From Phenylobacterium sp. (GTDB lineage Bacteria > Pseudomonadota > Alphaproteobacteria > Caulobacterales > Caulobacteraceae): DNA of 64,000 nucleotides. Positions within the stretch are counted from its first letter, which is position 1. Every line of letters starts with the position of its first letter. Location: positions 124,001-188,000 of the forward strand of contig NZ_JAUSCJ010000013.1 in NCBI RefSeq assembly GCF_030651185.1, in the 5' to 3' direction. The notes below the pieces were generated by a model, which was given only the letters and a program-made list of their open reading frames with translations, did not search any database and was not told the origin of the DNA. The position numbers and the translations under genes were made by a program. Below are positions 26,800 to 36,820 of the stretch, piece by piece.

Positions 26800-28323
26800 A
26801 TGTCCGGTCAGGCGGTTCTCGGGGTCGAGAAAGCGCGGTTCCTTTACGGGGCCAGCAAGGTCTTCGAGGGTGTCTCCCTGCAGCTCGACGCCGCGCGCAC
26901 CGCCCTGGTGGGCGAGAACGGCGCGGGCAAGTCCACCCTGCTCAAATGCCTGCTGGGCGAGCTTGAGCTGGATGAGGGCCAGATCATCAAGTCGCGCGGC
27001 CTGAAGATCGGCTACGTGCCGCAGGACGTGCCGCCGGGCCTCGGCGACAAGACCGTGCGCGAGGTGCTGGAAAGCGCCTTGCCCCTCACCGACGGCAGCG
27101 AGGACTGGAAGGTCGATGTCCTGCTGGACGAGATCGGGGTCAGCTACGAGACCGCCCAGCAAACCTTCGGAAGCTTGAGCGGCGGCTGGCAGCGGCTGAT
27201 GCTGATCGCCGCGGCGGCCAAGCTGGCCGAACCCGACCTGCTGATCCTCGACGAACCCACCAACCACCTGGACCTCTCCAACATCAACACCCTGGAGAGC
27301 TGGCTGGCCGACGACGACCGCCTGCCCATGCTGATCGTCAGCCACGACCGCGAGTTCCTGGAACGGACCACCACGCGGACCATCTTCCTGCGCTCGGACG
27401 GAGCCCATTCCTTCAGCGTCCCCTTCAGCCGCGCCCGCGAGCAGCTGCTGCACCGCGACGCCGCCGACGCCGTGCGCCGCCAGCTGGAGGGCAAGGAGAT
27501 CGAGCGGCTGGAGAAGATGGCCACCCGCTACCGGATCTGGGGCGTGAAGAACGACAAGTTCCACAAGCGCGCCAAGGCCACCGAGAAGCGCATCGACCGC
27601 ATCGAGACCGAGCGCACCGAGAGCTATGTCGCCCGCGAGCGGCGACTGGAACTGCACGACGGCGAGATCGACGCCAAGGTCGCCCTGCGCATCCAGGGCC
27701 ACACGGTCACCGTGCCCGATGGCAGCCGCAAGCTGTTCACCATCGACCGGCTGAACGTGGCGACCGGCGACCGTATCGCCATCCTCGGCGTCAACGGCGC
27801 CGGCAAGTCGATGCTGCTCAATGCGCTCGCCCGCGCCTTCGATCCGGACCAGGAGCACTATGACGGCCAGGCGCCGGTGCGCTTCAACCCGCAGGCCCGG
27901 CTGGTCTATTTCGATCAGAAGATGGCCGAACTGCCCCTGAAGACCAGCCTGCTGGACTATCTGACCGCCGTCGACGGGGCGACCACCAAGGACGCCAACG
28001 CCCTGCTGGCCAAGGCGGGCTTCCCCTATCACCGCATCAAGGGGCCGATCGCCGACCTCAGCCACGGCGAGCGGGCGCGCCTGACCTTCCTGAAGATGCA
28101 GCTGGCCAAGCCCAACCTCTACCTGCTGGACGAACCCACCAACCACCTGGATATCGAGGGCCAGGAAGCCCTGGAGGCTCAGCTCGAGGCCTCCGATGTC
28201 GCCTGCCTGTTCGTCTCCCACGATCGCTACTTCACCCGGGCGGCGGCGACACGGTTCATGGAGATCCGCAGGGGCAAGCTGATCGAGGTCGAAGGGCCTG
28301 ACGCGTTCTTCGAGGCCCAGTAG
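26800..28323 (+). CDS. ABC-F family ATPase
   Basis: A soluble 507-residue protein with two ABC domains and no membrane part, as in ABC-F translation factors that act in the ribosome exit site. The first Walker A is GENGAGKST (residues 38-46), its signature LSGGW and Walker B LLILDEPTNHLDL. After a charged linker (KEIERLEKMATRYRIWGVKNDKFHKRAK), the second domain has GVNGAGKS near residue 330, LSHGE and LYLLDEPTNHLDI. The second Walker A ends in Met rather than Thr. GGAGG is nine bases before the ATG. It is probably housekeeping rather than antibiotic resistance; the subfamily cannot be fixed by eye. Confidence 0.9.
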   Translation: MSGQAVLGVEKARFLYGASKVFEGVSLQLDAARTALVGENGAGKSTLLKCLLGELELDEGQIIKSRGLKIGYVPQDVPPGLGDKTVREVLESALPLTDGSEDWKVDVLLDEIGVSYETAQQTFGSLSGGWQRLMLIAAAAKLAEPDLLILDEPTNHLDLSNINTLESWLADDDRLPMLIVSHDREFLERTTTRTIFLRSDGAHSFSVPFSRAREQLLHRDAADAVRRQLEGKEIERLEKMATRYRIWGVKNDKFHKRAKATEKRIDRIETERTESYVARERRLELHDGEIDAKVALRIQGHTVTVPDGSRKLFTIDRLNVATGDRIAILGVNGAGKSMLLNALARAFDPDQEHYDGQAPVRFNPQARLVYFDQKMAELPLKTSLLDYLTAVDGATTKDANALLAKAGFPYHRIKGPIADLSHGERARLTFLKMQLAKPNLYLLDEPTNHLDIEGQEALEAQLEASDVACLFVSHDRYFTRAAATRFMEIRRGKLIEVEGPDAFFEAQ

Positions 28324-28331
28324 ACCCTCGA

Positions 28332-28479
28332 AATTCCTCCCCCAGCGCGCCAGCGCGTTTCGGGGGAGGTGGATCGCGGGCGAAGCCTGCGAGACGGAGG
28401 GGGCTTGGGCCTCGCCGCTTGCACGGCCCTAACCCCCTCCACCGCTTCGCGGTCCCCCTCCCCCGAAGGGGGAGGAATT
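28332..28479. repeat. Family A structured repeat, copy 2 (convergent ABC-F/modA gap)
   Basis: A 148-bp element with 12-bp terminal arms AATTCCTCCCCC (28332-28343) and its reverse complement (28468-28479). It has inner GGAGGGGG/CCCCCTCC pairs and arm hairpins ending GGGGGAGG. It is the same design as the repeats at 20374 and 42394, again between two convergent genes. Confidence 0.8.
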
Positions 28480-28486
28480 GGGAGGC

Positions 28487-29260
28487 TCACCTCCGCGGCA
28501 GGACCACGAACCCGTACTTCCTGAACACCGCGCCGGCCTCCGGCCCATTGAGGAAGCTCAGAAAGGCCGAGGCCCGCGGGTTGCTGCTCCCGGCCACCAG
28601 GGCCGCCGGATAGACGATGGGGGGGTGGCTGGCGTCGGGGAACAGACCGACGATCCTCACCCTCGGCTCCACCTTGGCGTCGGTGTCGTAGACGACGCCC
28701 AACGGGGCCTCGCCGCGGGCCACGAACTGCAGGGCGGCCCGTACATTCTCGGCCTGGGCCAGCCTGCCCGAAACACTGTCCCAGACCCCCAGCTTGATGA
28801 GCGAGGCCTTGGCGTAGCGGCCGGCCGGCACATCGGGCCCGGCGACCGCCAGGCGTCCCGCGCCCAGCGCCTTGGCCAGCGGCATGCCCTTGCCGATCTT
28901 CAGGCTGGCCTTGGCGCCCTTGGGCGCGATCAGGGCCAGGCGGTTGGTGAGCAGATCGCGGCGGCTGGCCGTGACGATCAGCTTCTTGCCGGCCAGATAG
29001 TCCATCCAGTCGCTATCGGCGGAGATATAGACGTCGGCGGGCGCCCCCTGCTCGATCTGGCGAGCGATCGCCGAGGACCCGGCATAGGAGAACCGCGCCG
29101 CCCCACCGGTCTTGGCGGCATAGGCCGCGCCCACCTCGTCCAGGGCGTTCTTCAGCGAGGCGGCGGCGAAGACGGTCACCGGCTTGTCGGCGGCCAGCGC
29201 CGGGGCGGCCGCGAGCGTCCAGGCGGCGGCAAGGACTGCGATCGCGCGGATGAGCTTCAC
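28487..29260 (-). CDS. modA: Molybdate-binding periplasmic protein ModA
   Basis: A 257-residue periplasmic solute-binding protein for molybdate or tungstate. The signal peptide (residues 1-24) ends APALAA, and the mature protein begins KPVTVFAAASLKNALDEV, the ModA hallmark with the oxyanion-binding serine; YAGSSAIARQIEQGAPADVYISAD follows. The start is GTG at 29260 with GAGGA seven bases before it, not the more distal start of the open frame. No modB or modC permease genes are adjacent, so the permease must be elsewhere or ModA acts alone. Confidence 0.92.
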   Translation of the reverse strand: MKLIRAIAVLAAAWTLAAAPALAADKPVTVFAAASLKNALDEVGAAYAAKTGGAARFSYAGSSAIARQIEQGAPADVYISADSDWMDYLAGKKLIVTASRRDLLTNRLALIAPKGAKASLKIGKGMPLAKALGAGRLAVAGPDVPAGRYAKASLIKLGVWDSVSGRLAQAENVRAALQFVARGEAPLGVVYDTDAKVEPRVRIVGLFPDASHPPIVYPAALVAGSSNPRASAFLSFLNGPEAGAVFRKYGFVVLPRR

Positions 29261-29365
29261 AAAAATTTCCTCTGAGGGAGCAACGCCTTGGACGCTGGCT
29301 CGAATGTGGCCGATGGACAACGCCGAATATAGGGACAGGCGAGCCGCCGCGCCCAGCCGTCGCGC

Positions 29366-30181
29366 CTAGTCCCCAACCCGGTCCACCAGCACCGGCGGCA
29401 CGTAACCCGCCTCCAGCGTCTTCAGCGGATGCGACGCCGTCACGTGGCCCATGAACGGCGGCCAGATGTCGTAGCCCAGCAGCCGCTGCAGTCGCGGCGA
29501 CATGGTCTTCACCAGGGTCTGTGGCACACCAAGGAAGAAGTTCTCCTGGGTCCGGCCCCAGGGCTCGCAATACTGGTTGGTGAAGGCCTGGCGTGGCGCC
29601 TGGCTGCGGTTGGCGCCGCCCCGGTGCAGCAGGGTGGCCTGGAAGACGATGGCCGCACCGGCCGGCATCACCATCGGCTTCAGCAGGCCCGGCAGATCCG
29701 ACGGCTTGAGCGCCGCCACCTCCTCGTCGCTCCACAGGTGGCTGCCGGGGATCACCTCGGTGCAGCCGTTGTCCTGCGTGAAGTCGTCCACCGCCGCGAT
29801 CAGGCTCATCGAGGCCGGCGGACGGGGCCGCTTCAGGCGGTAGAAGCCGTCGTCGGTGTGGACAGCCTGCGCGCTCTCGCCCGGATAGATGCAGATCGCC
29901 TGGCTGGCCGAGAGCAGGTAACCCGGCTGCAGGAACCGGTCGAGGATCGCCAGCAGCCGGGGATCCTCGGTGACCTTCTCGAACACCTTGCCCCGCGCCA
30001 CCAGGGTGTAGACCCGCTCGGTCGCGAAGCCCTCGAAGTCGTTGCGGCCCCGGTGCTGCTCCATGTGCGGCGCCAGGCCCCGACGGATCGCCGTCAGCGT
30101 GTCTGCATCGCAAAAGTCCTCGATCACCGTGTAGCCGTCGCGGTGCAGGGCCTCGGTGTGGGCGTCGGCGTCAAAGGCCAT
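29366..30181 (-). CDS. Phytanoyl-CoA dioxygenase family protein
   Basis: A 271-residue Fe(II)/2-oxoglutarate-dependent oxygenase. The metal triad can be placed as H108 and D110 in AVHTDDGFY and H186 in LLHRGGANRS, with an arginine a few residues on (RQAF) to bind 2-oxoglutarate. Family members hydroxylate lipids, ectoine or natural products. No pathway genes are next to it, so the substrate is open. The ATG is at 30181. It lies 105 bases upstream of modA on the same strand, but nothing suggests a shared role. Confidence 0.87.
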   Translation of the reverse strand: MAFDADAHTEALHRDGYTVIEDFCDADTLTAIRRGLAPHMEQHRGRNDFEGFATERVYTLVARGKVFEKVTEDPRLLAILDRFLQPGYLLSASQAICIYPGESAQAVHTDDGFYRLKRPRPPASMSLIAAVDDFTQDNGCTEVIPGSHLWSDEEVAALKPSDLPGLLKPMVMPAGAAIVFQATLLHRGGANRSQAPRQAFTNQYCEPWGRTQENFFLGVPQTLVKTMSPRLQRLLGYDIWPPFMGHVTASHPLKTLEAGYVPPVLVDRVGD

Positions 30182-30230
30182 GGCGTGTTCCCTCCCCGCT
30201 CTTTCGGCGGACGATGCAGCATAGCCCGCC

Positions 30231-31115
30231 TTACCCCAGGGCTGTCATCACCACACCGATGGCCGTGGCCGCGCCGCCGGCGATCTGGTCCAGGGTCAGC
30301 TTCTCCTTGAACAGCCTGCGACCGGCCGCCGCGGCGATCGGCCCCTCGATCACCCCGATGGCGCGCACCTGGCCGGCCGGCGCCAGGGCCAGGGCCGAGA
30401 ACCAGAAGGCCGAGGCCGCGGTGCCGAAGAACCCCGCCCCCAGGGACTGCTTCCAGGATCCCGCCACCGAGCGCAGGGCCTGGGGCCGGGTGACGGCGAG
30501 GATGGCGCTCAGCACGATGGACTGCAGGGTCTGGGCGACGCAGAGCGCCGCCGTCGCCGAATAGATCGGATGGTCGGCGTCCAGCGCCAGACCCGCCTGC
30601 CGATAGCCGTTCAGCGCCACCGCGAAGGCGACGCCAGAGGCCAGGCCGAACAACGAGCCGCTCAGGGCCCCCGCCCGGGCCTCATCGCCCCGGGGCCAGG
30701 ACAGCACCAGTAGACCGATCGTGGTGGCCGCCAACCCGCCCCACTGGATGGGCCCCAGATGGTCGCCAAACAACAGCCAGCCCATGACCGCCGCGATGGG
30801 CAGGGAGGCCTGCTGCATGAAGGTCGCCACCGCGAACCCGGAATGGCGCATGGCCATCAGCAGGGCCGCCGTGGCGCTGACCTGGGCGATGGCGCCGGCC
30901 ACCACGGCGATGGCGAACCGGACCGACAGATGCGGCTCGGCGCCAGGCGTCAGGACCGCCACCACCGCAAAGATCGCCAGCGAGAACGGCAGGCCAAACA
31001 GGAAGCGCACCAGGGTCGCGCCCCAGGGCCCGGCGTCGCCCACCAGGCCGCGCTGCAGGGCGTTGCGGGCCACCTGCAGCGGCGCGGCGGCCACCGTCAG
31101 AAGTATCCAGAGCAT
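30231..31115 (-). CDS. EamA/DMT-type transporter
   Basis: A 294-residue drug/metabolite transporter with about ten membrane helices arranged as two EamA halves. It ends PIAAAAGRRLFKEKLTLDQIAGG plus a last helix. The frame is open to 31142, but the ATG at 31115 has a GGAG site ten bases before it and starts at helix 1. It would export a small metabolite; the substrate is unknown. A family B repeat lies between it and leuA. Confidence 0.84.
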   Translation of the reverse strand: MLWILLTVAAAPLQVARNALQRGLVGDAGPWGATLVRFLFGLPFSLAIFAVVAVLTPGAEPHLSVRFAIAVVAGAIAQVSATAALLMAMRHSGFAVATFMQQASLPIAAVMGWLLFGDHLGPIQWGGLAATTIGLLVLSWPRGDEARAGALSGSLFGLASGVAFAVALNGYRQAGLALDADHPIYSATAALCVAQTLQSIVLSAILAVTRPQALRSVAGSWKQSLGAGFFGTAASAFWFSALALAPAGQVRAIGVIEGPIAAAAGRRLFKEKLTLDQIAGGAATAIGVVMTALG

Positions 31116-31144
31116 GACAACAGGGCTCCTCGCCCACCCCAAGC

Positions 31145-31255
31145 GTCATCCCGGAGGGCGCGCAGCGCCAGTCCGGGACCCAGACGTGCGGGGCCATCAG
31201 GAAAAATCGGCGCCTATAGGTCCCGGTCTTCCGCTCCCGCGGAAACCGGGATGAC
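31145..31255. repeat. Family B structured repeat, copy 1
   Basis: A 111-bp element with terminal arms GTCATCCCGG (31145-31154) and CCGGGATGAC (31246-31255), and inner arms TCCGGGACC and GGTCCCGGT. The second copy is at 39409-39523. Here it sits between two genes on the same strand: leuA ends downstream of it and the EamA gene begins on its other side. Confidence 0.8.
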
Positions 31256-31268
31256 AGCTCTTACGGAG

Positions 31269-32867
31269 CTAGAACCCTGACGCGATGGCGTCCGGCGCGC
31301 TCTTTTCCTTGCGGACCAGGAGGTTGTTGAGCGCGTTGATATAGGCCTTGGCCGAGGCGGTCAGGGTGTCGGTGTCGGCGGCCTGGCCGGTGGCGATGCG
31401 GCCGTCCTCCTCCAGACGCACCGAGACCTGGGCCTGGGCGTCGGTCCCTTCGGTCACCGCATGCACCTGGAACAGGCGCAGGATGGCGGTGTGGGGCACG
31501 ACCTGGTGGATGGCGTTGAACACCGCGTCCACCGGACCGTCGCCGGTGGCGGCGCCCGACTTCTCGACCCCGTCGACCGTCACGGTCAGCTCGGCCTGCT
31601 GCGGGCCCTCGGTGCCGGCCACCACGCGCAGGTGCTTGACCTGGATGCGGTCGGCGCCGCTGGCCAGGGCGTCGTCCACCAGGGCGATGATGTCGTCGTC
31701 GAAGACGTGCTTCTTCTTGTCGGCCAGATCCTTGAAGCGCTGGAAGGCCTCGTTCAGGGCGTTCTGGCCCAGTTCGTAGCCCAGTTCCTTCAGTTTCTCG
31801 CGGAAGCCCGCCCGGCCGGCATGCTTGCCCATCACCAGGTTCGAGGCGCCCTGGCCGACGGTCTCAGGGCTCATGATCTCGTAGGTGCCGCGGTCCTTCA
31901 GCATCCCGTCCTGGTGGATGCCGCTCTCGTGGGCGAAGGCGTTCTTGCCGACGATCGCCTTGTTGAACTGCACCGGGAAGCCGGTGATCGCCGAGGTGTA
32001 GCGGCTGGCCCGGGTGATGTGCTGGGTCTCGATGTTGGTGAAGTAGGGCAGCCGGTCGCCGCGCACCTTCAGGGCCATCACGACCTCTTCCAGGGCCGCG
32101 TTGCCGGCGCGCTCGCCAATGCCGTTCATGGCCACTTCGACCTGCCGCGCCCCGCCCTGAACACCCGCCAGGCTGTTGGCGACGGCCAGGCCCAGGTCGT
32201 TGTGGCAGTGAGTCGACAGGATGATGCGGTCGGCGCCGTCCACGTTCTCCAGGATGTCCCGGAAGATGTCGGCGTATTCGCTGGGATAGGAATAGCCCAC
32301 CGTGTCAGGCAGGTTCACCGTGCCGGCGCCGGCCTTGATGGCGGCGTCGACGCAGCGGCGCAGGAAGTCCTGCTCGGTGCGGGTGGCGTCCTGGGCCGAC
32401 CATTCCACGTCGTCGCACAGATTGCGGGCGTGGGTCACCGACCTGGTGATCATCTCCAGGATGTCTTCCTGGCTGGCGCGCAGGATGTGGTCGCGGTGGC
32501 TGGGGCTGGTGGACAGGAAGGTGTGGATGCGGCCGCGCTTGGCCGGACGGATCGCCTCGGCGGCGCGCTCGATGTCGGCCATGCCGGCGCGGGCCAGGCC
32601 GCAGATGGTGCTCTCGGTGACGATCTCGGAAATCTTGCGGACCGCCTCGAAGTCGCCGTTGGAGGCGATGGGGAAGCCGGCCTCGATGACGTCGACCTTC
32701 ATCTCTTCGAGGATCTTGGCCAGTTCCAGCTTCTCATCCAGCGACATCGACGCGCCGGGCGACTGCTCGCCGTCGCGCATGGTGGTGTCGAAGACGATGA
32801 CGCGGTCGCTTTCCTTGCGAACGGTGTCGTTGGCGGACGGGGCCTGATCGGCGGGGGATACGGTCAT
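31269..32867 (-). CDS. leuA: 2-Isopropylmalate synthase
   Basis: The first committed enzyme of leucine synthesis, condensing acetyl-CoA with 2-oxoisovalerate. The 532-residue protein has the TIM-barrel catalytic domain (VIVFDTTMRDGEQSPGAS near residue 25 with the metal aspartate, LSTHCHNDLGLAVANS with the metal histidines) and the C-terminal leucine-binding regulatory domain (after about residue 400; VTVDGVEKSGAATGDGPVDA). The start is ATG at 32867. It should be controlled twice: leucine feedback on the enzyme, and the leader peptide at 32956-33024 upstream. Confidence 0.96.
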   Translation of the reverse strand: MTVSPADQAPSANDTVRKESDRVIVFDTTMRDGEQSPGASMSLDEKLELAKILEEMKVDVIEAGFPIASNGDFEAVRKISEIVTESTICGLARAGMADIERAAEAIRPAKRGRIHTFLSTSPSHRDHILRASQEDILEMITRSVTHARNLCDDVEWSAQDATRTEQDFLRRCVDAAIKAGAGTVNLPDTVGYSYPSEYADIFRDILENVDGADRIILSTHCHNDLGLAVANSLAGVQGGARQVEVAMNGIGERAGNAALEEVVMALKVRGDRLPYFTNIETQHITRASRYTSAITGFPVQFNKAIVGKNAFAHESGIHQDGMLKDRGTYEIMSPETVGQGASNLVMGKHAGRAGFREKLKELGYELGQNALNEAFQRFKDLADKKKHVFDDDIIALVDDALASGADRIQVKHLRVVAGTEGPQQAELTVTVDGVEKSGAATGDGPVDAVFNAIHQVVPHTAILRLFQVHAVTEGTDAQAQVSVRLEEDGRIATGQAADTDTLTASAKAYINALNNLLVRKEKSAPDAIASGF

Positions 32868-32955
32868 GGGATCACTTCATTCTTCGCGGGGGTGTTTTAG
32901 AAGGCTCGAGCGTCGGGGTCATCCCCTGAAGCGCCCGGCCGCGAAGATGCGCAGC
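32868..32955 (-). promoter_or_regulatory. leuA attenuator region
   Basis: On the minus strand the RNA between the leader peptide stop and leuA can form a seven-base-pair stem (32950-32956 with 32937-32943, one G-U pair) and a GGGG/CCCC stem (32915-32918 with 32923-32926) extended by further pairs. The leader itself can form CCAGC/GCTGG around its leucine codons. Mutually exclusive folds like these are expected for attenuation. The run after the last stem is only weakly T-rich. Confidence 0.5.
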
Positions 32956-33024
32956 CTAAAGGGGCGCCCAGGGGCGGCTAAGCCCCAGCGTAAGAAGAAG
33001 CTGGCTGTGCAGATGCGATTGCAT
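32956..33024 (-). CDS. Leucine-rich leader peptide of leuA (22 residues)
   Basis: A 22-codon frame, ATG at 33024 and TAG at 32956-32958, lies 88 bases upstream of leuA. It encodes MQSHLHSQLLLTLGLSRPW followed by APL. Seven of 22 residues are leucine, at positions 5, 9, 10, 11, 13, 15 and 22, with three CTT codons in a row. This is the classic design for ribosome-stalling attenuation of a leucine gene. A ribosome stalled at the LLL run when leucyl-tRNA is scarce would change the fold of the downstream RNA and let transcription enter leuA. No good ribosome site precedes it, and the promoter-like sequence is so close that the message may be nearly leaderless. Not annotated in standard gene calls because of its size. 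Confidence 0.72.
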   Translation of the reverse strand: MQSHLHSQLLLTLGLSRPWAPL

Positions 33025-33034
33025 GGGGAGACGA

Positions 33035-33061
33035 TCTATAGAATCCGCGGCTTCACCGCAA
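33035..33061 (-). promoter_or_regulatory. Candidate promoter of the leuA leader
   Basis: On the minus strand TTGCGG (33056-33061) and TATAGA (33035-33040) are 15 bases apart. They resemble the alphaproteobacterial housekeeping pattern and are placed just before the leader peptide ATG at 33024, giving a predicted start of transcription only a few bases before that ATG. Confidence 0.4.
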
Positions 33062-33082
33062 GAGTCTTGCGCCGGATGGGCC

Positions 33083-33703
33083 TCAGGCGGCCAGTTGCGC
33101 AAGAACCTTCCTCACGGCGGGGCGCTCGCCCATGCGCGCGAAGTGGTCGGACACCTTCGGGAACTGGGCCATGTCGATCCCGTCGCGCGGCAGCCAGCCG
33201 GTGAGCGTGAAGAGATAGGGGTCACAGATCGTGTAGCCCTCCCCCATCACCCAGGGTCCGACCAGGTACTCCGTCTCGATCAGCCTGAAGTGCTCGGCCA
33301 CCGCCAGGGGCGCCTTGCGCCGCATGTCGGCGATGGCGACGGGGTCGTCGGCCCAGCGATAGCCGCGATGGCGGTGCGCGGCGGAAACGTGGACGGCGCT
33401 GCAGAGATAGGTGTTGAAGGCCTGGACCTGGGCCATGGCGAAGGGGTCGTCCAGCGGCGCCAGCTTCGCCTGCGGAAAGGCCTGCGCCACATAGGTCATC
33501 AGGGCCGGGGCCTCGGTCAGCACGCCGCGCTCGGTCACCAGGGCCGGGACCCGGCTCTTGGGGTTGAGGGCGAGGTACTCCGGCGACCGCTGCTCGTTCG
33601 TCAGGAAATCGACCTTCACCAGCTCATAGTCGGCGCCGGCCTCTTCCAGGGCGATGTGGACGGCCAGGCTGATGGTGCCGGGGAAGGAGTAGAGTTTCAG
33701 CAT
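33083..33703 (-). CDS. Glutathione S-transferase family protein
   Basis: A 206-residue GST. The thioredoxin-like domain is residues 1-77 (MLKLYSFPGTISLAVHIALEEAG; PKSRVPALVTERGVLTEAPALMTYVAQ), and the helical domain carries MGEGYTICDPYLFTLTGWL. SFPGTIS is at the glutathione-activating position. The ATG at 33703 is preferred over the upstream start at 33727 because it begins exactly at the first beta strand. It follows the toxin gene, whose stop is three bases upstream, but this is probably chance rather than a functional link. Confidence 0.85.
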   Translation of the reverse strand: MLKLYSFPGTISLAVHIALEEAGADYELVKVDFLTNEQRSPEYLALNPKSRVPALVTERGVLTEAPALMTYVAQAFPQAKLAPLDDPFAMAQVQAFNTYLCSAVHVSAAHRHRGYRWADDPVAIADMRRKAPLAVAEHFRLIETEYLVGPWVMGEGYTICDPYLFTLTGWLPRDGIDMAQFPKVSDHFARMGERPAVRKVLAQLAA

Positions 33704-33705
33704 GA

Positions 33706-33993
33706 TCAGCTCTCTTGTGGTGGCCAAGACTGGGCGCCGTGAAGGACGCGCACCACACCGACCACATCATCTGTGATGGCAAGTACGACGACATAAGGTG
33801 TTCCGGTCACGCCCAACTCTCGCGTGCCGCTCACCCGTCCCGAACGTGTTCGCAAGGACATCGAGTCCAGCCGACCGACAGCAGACTCGATTCTGTCTTC
33901 CATACGCAGGGCGGCGTCGACGTTGTCCTCGGCGATATGGAGAACGATGTGGTTGACGTCTTCTCGGGCGCTGCTCGCCCAGATGACCTTCAA
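33706..33993 (-). CDS. ParE/RelE-type toxin
   Basis: A 95-residue toxin of the RelE/ParE superfamily: WASSAREDVNHIVLHIAEDN at the start, then TRELGVTGTPYVVVLAI and VVRVLHGAQSWPP at the end. The final HGAQSWP is characteristic of the ParE branch, which poisons gyrase. The start is a TTG that overlaps the antitoxin stop as TTGA, so toxin synthesis depends on translation of the antitoxin. Confidence 0.85.
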   Translation of the reverse strand: MKVIWASSAREDVNHIVLHIAEDNVDAALRMEDRIESAVGRLDSMSLRTRSGRVSGTRELGVTGTPYVVVLAITDDVVGVVRVLHGAQSWPPQES

Positions 33994-34250
33994 CCTGCCG
34001 CTTTCCTGGCCTGGAGAAGTTCGCGACGAGCCCGGTTCTCGGCCAGGGCCTCTTCCTGGGAAACCGTGCGGCCTTCACGAAGATCGTCGAGGCCCTTCTG
34101 AACCTCGGCGCGAAACCAGGCGTCGTGGTCCAGCACGCGCTCGACGGCGTCCATCAGCAGCGCCTCAACCGGAGAGTCCTGAAGCCGCGCCAGATCATCC
34201 AGCCGCGTCTTCTGATCATCGGTCAGTTCAAGGGTCACATGCACACTCAT
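33990..34250 (-). CDS. Ribbon-helix-helix antitoxin partner of the ParE-like toxin
   Basis: An 86-residue antitoxin. The N-terminal VHVTLELTDDQKTRLDDLA looks like a ribbon-helix-helix DNA-binding region. The charged C-terminus (GLDDLREGRTVSQEEALAENRARR) is the usual toxin-wrapping segment. The ATG at 34250 has GGAGG four bases before it. It precedes the toxin, the common antitoxin-first order, in contrast to the HigBA module at 16.4-17.0 kb. Confidence 0.83.
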   Translation of the reverse strand: MSVHVTLELTDDQKTRLDDLARLQDSPVEALLMDAVERVLDHDAWFRAEVQKGLDDLREGRTVSQEEALAENRARRELLQARKAAG

Positions 34251-34270
34251 GTCTCCTCCGAACCCCGAGC

Positions 34271-34990
34271 CTAGCCCTCGCCGTCAGCCTTGTCAGCTTC
34301 CCGTGACTTCAGCCACCGCCGCGCGAACCAGCCGATGCCGATCCAGAGGGCGGCGACGGCCACCAGCCAGACGATGTGCTTGGTGCTGCCGCCCTTCATC
34401 GCCTGGACGATGGAATTTCCGGCGAAGGCGGTCAGGCCGATCTTCGGGATGATGCCGATGGCGGTCCCCGCCGCGAACTGGATGACCCTCATCGGCGTCA
34501 CCCCGGCGGCCATGTTGACGACGATGAAGGGCGCCGAGGGCACCAGCCGCACGATCAGGCTGGCCAGGAAGCCGTTGCGCCCCACCATGCCCATGAAGCG
34601 CTGCATGCTCTCGCCGGAGATGGTCGCCAGCGCCCGGGCGCCGGCGAACCGGCCCAGATAGAAACCCACCAGCGACGACACCATGGTGCCGATCCAGCTG
34701 TAGGCGAATCCGGTCCACGGTCCGAAGGCCACCACCGCCGCGGCGATCAGCATGAACTGCGGCACGCCGATGAAGGCCAGCAGCGCGAAGGCCGCGACGG
34801 CCGCCGGCAGGGCCCAGGGACCGCTCGCCGCCCCCAGCCACTGCTCGACCGTGGCCTCGCCGTTGAAGCCCAGCACCTGGGCGCCGAACAGAAAGACGAT
34901 CCCCACCCCGCCGAACAGCACGAAGGACACCGCCAGCGTTCGCCACGCCTGGGCGTCCATTTCGGTCACGAAGCGGAAAAGGCGACGCAT
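34271..34990 (-). CDS. TVP38/TMEM64 family (VTT domain) membrane protein
   Basis: A 239-residue membrane protein of the DedA/VTT superfamily with about six helices. The conserved part runs from FIGVPQFMLIAAAVVAFGPW through SLVGFYLGRFAGARAL and LIVRLVPSAPFIVVNMAAGVTPM. Relatives are linked to lipid scrambling and membrane homeostasis; the exact role is unknown. The ATG is at 34990. It is a single gene, followed by the antitoxin on the same strand. Confidence 0.86.
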   Translation of the reverse strand: MRRLFRFVTEMDAQAWRTLAVSFVLFGGVGIVFLFGAQVLGFNGEATVEQWLGAASGPWALPAAVAAFALLAFIGVPQFMLIAAAVVAFGPWTGFAYSWIGTMVSSLVGFYLGRFAGARALATISGESMQRFMGMVGRNGFLASLIVRLVPSAPFIVVNMAAGVTPMRVIQFAAGTAIGIIPKIGLTAFAGNSIVQAMKGGSTKHIVWLVAVAALWIGIGWFARRWLKSREADKADGEG

Positions 34991-35025
34991 GGCCTGCCCT
35001 CGCCTATCGCCGCCGAAGGGTCAAG

Positions 35026-36779
<1,754 letters not shown>

Positions 36780-36788
36780 GACCCCGAC

Positions 36789-36813
36789 CTCCCTGCCCGA
36801 ACCGGGCAGGGAG
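36789..36813. terminator. Bidirectional hairpin terminator (aspC / DUF2171)
   Basis: CTCCCTGCCCG (36789-36799) and CGGGCAGGGAG (36803-36813) form an 11-base-pair stem with a three-base loop and TTT after it. It lies between the stops of two convergent genes. Confidence 0.8.
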
Positions 36814-36820
36814 TTTCGCG

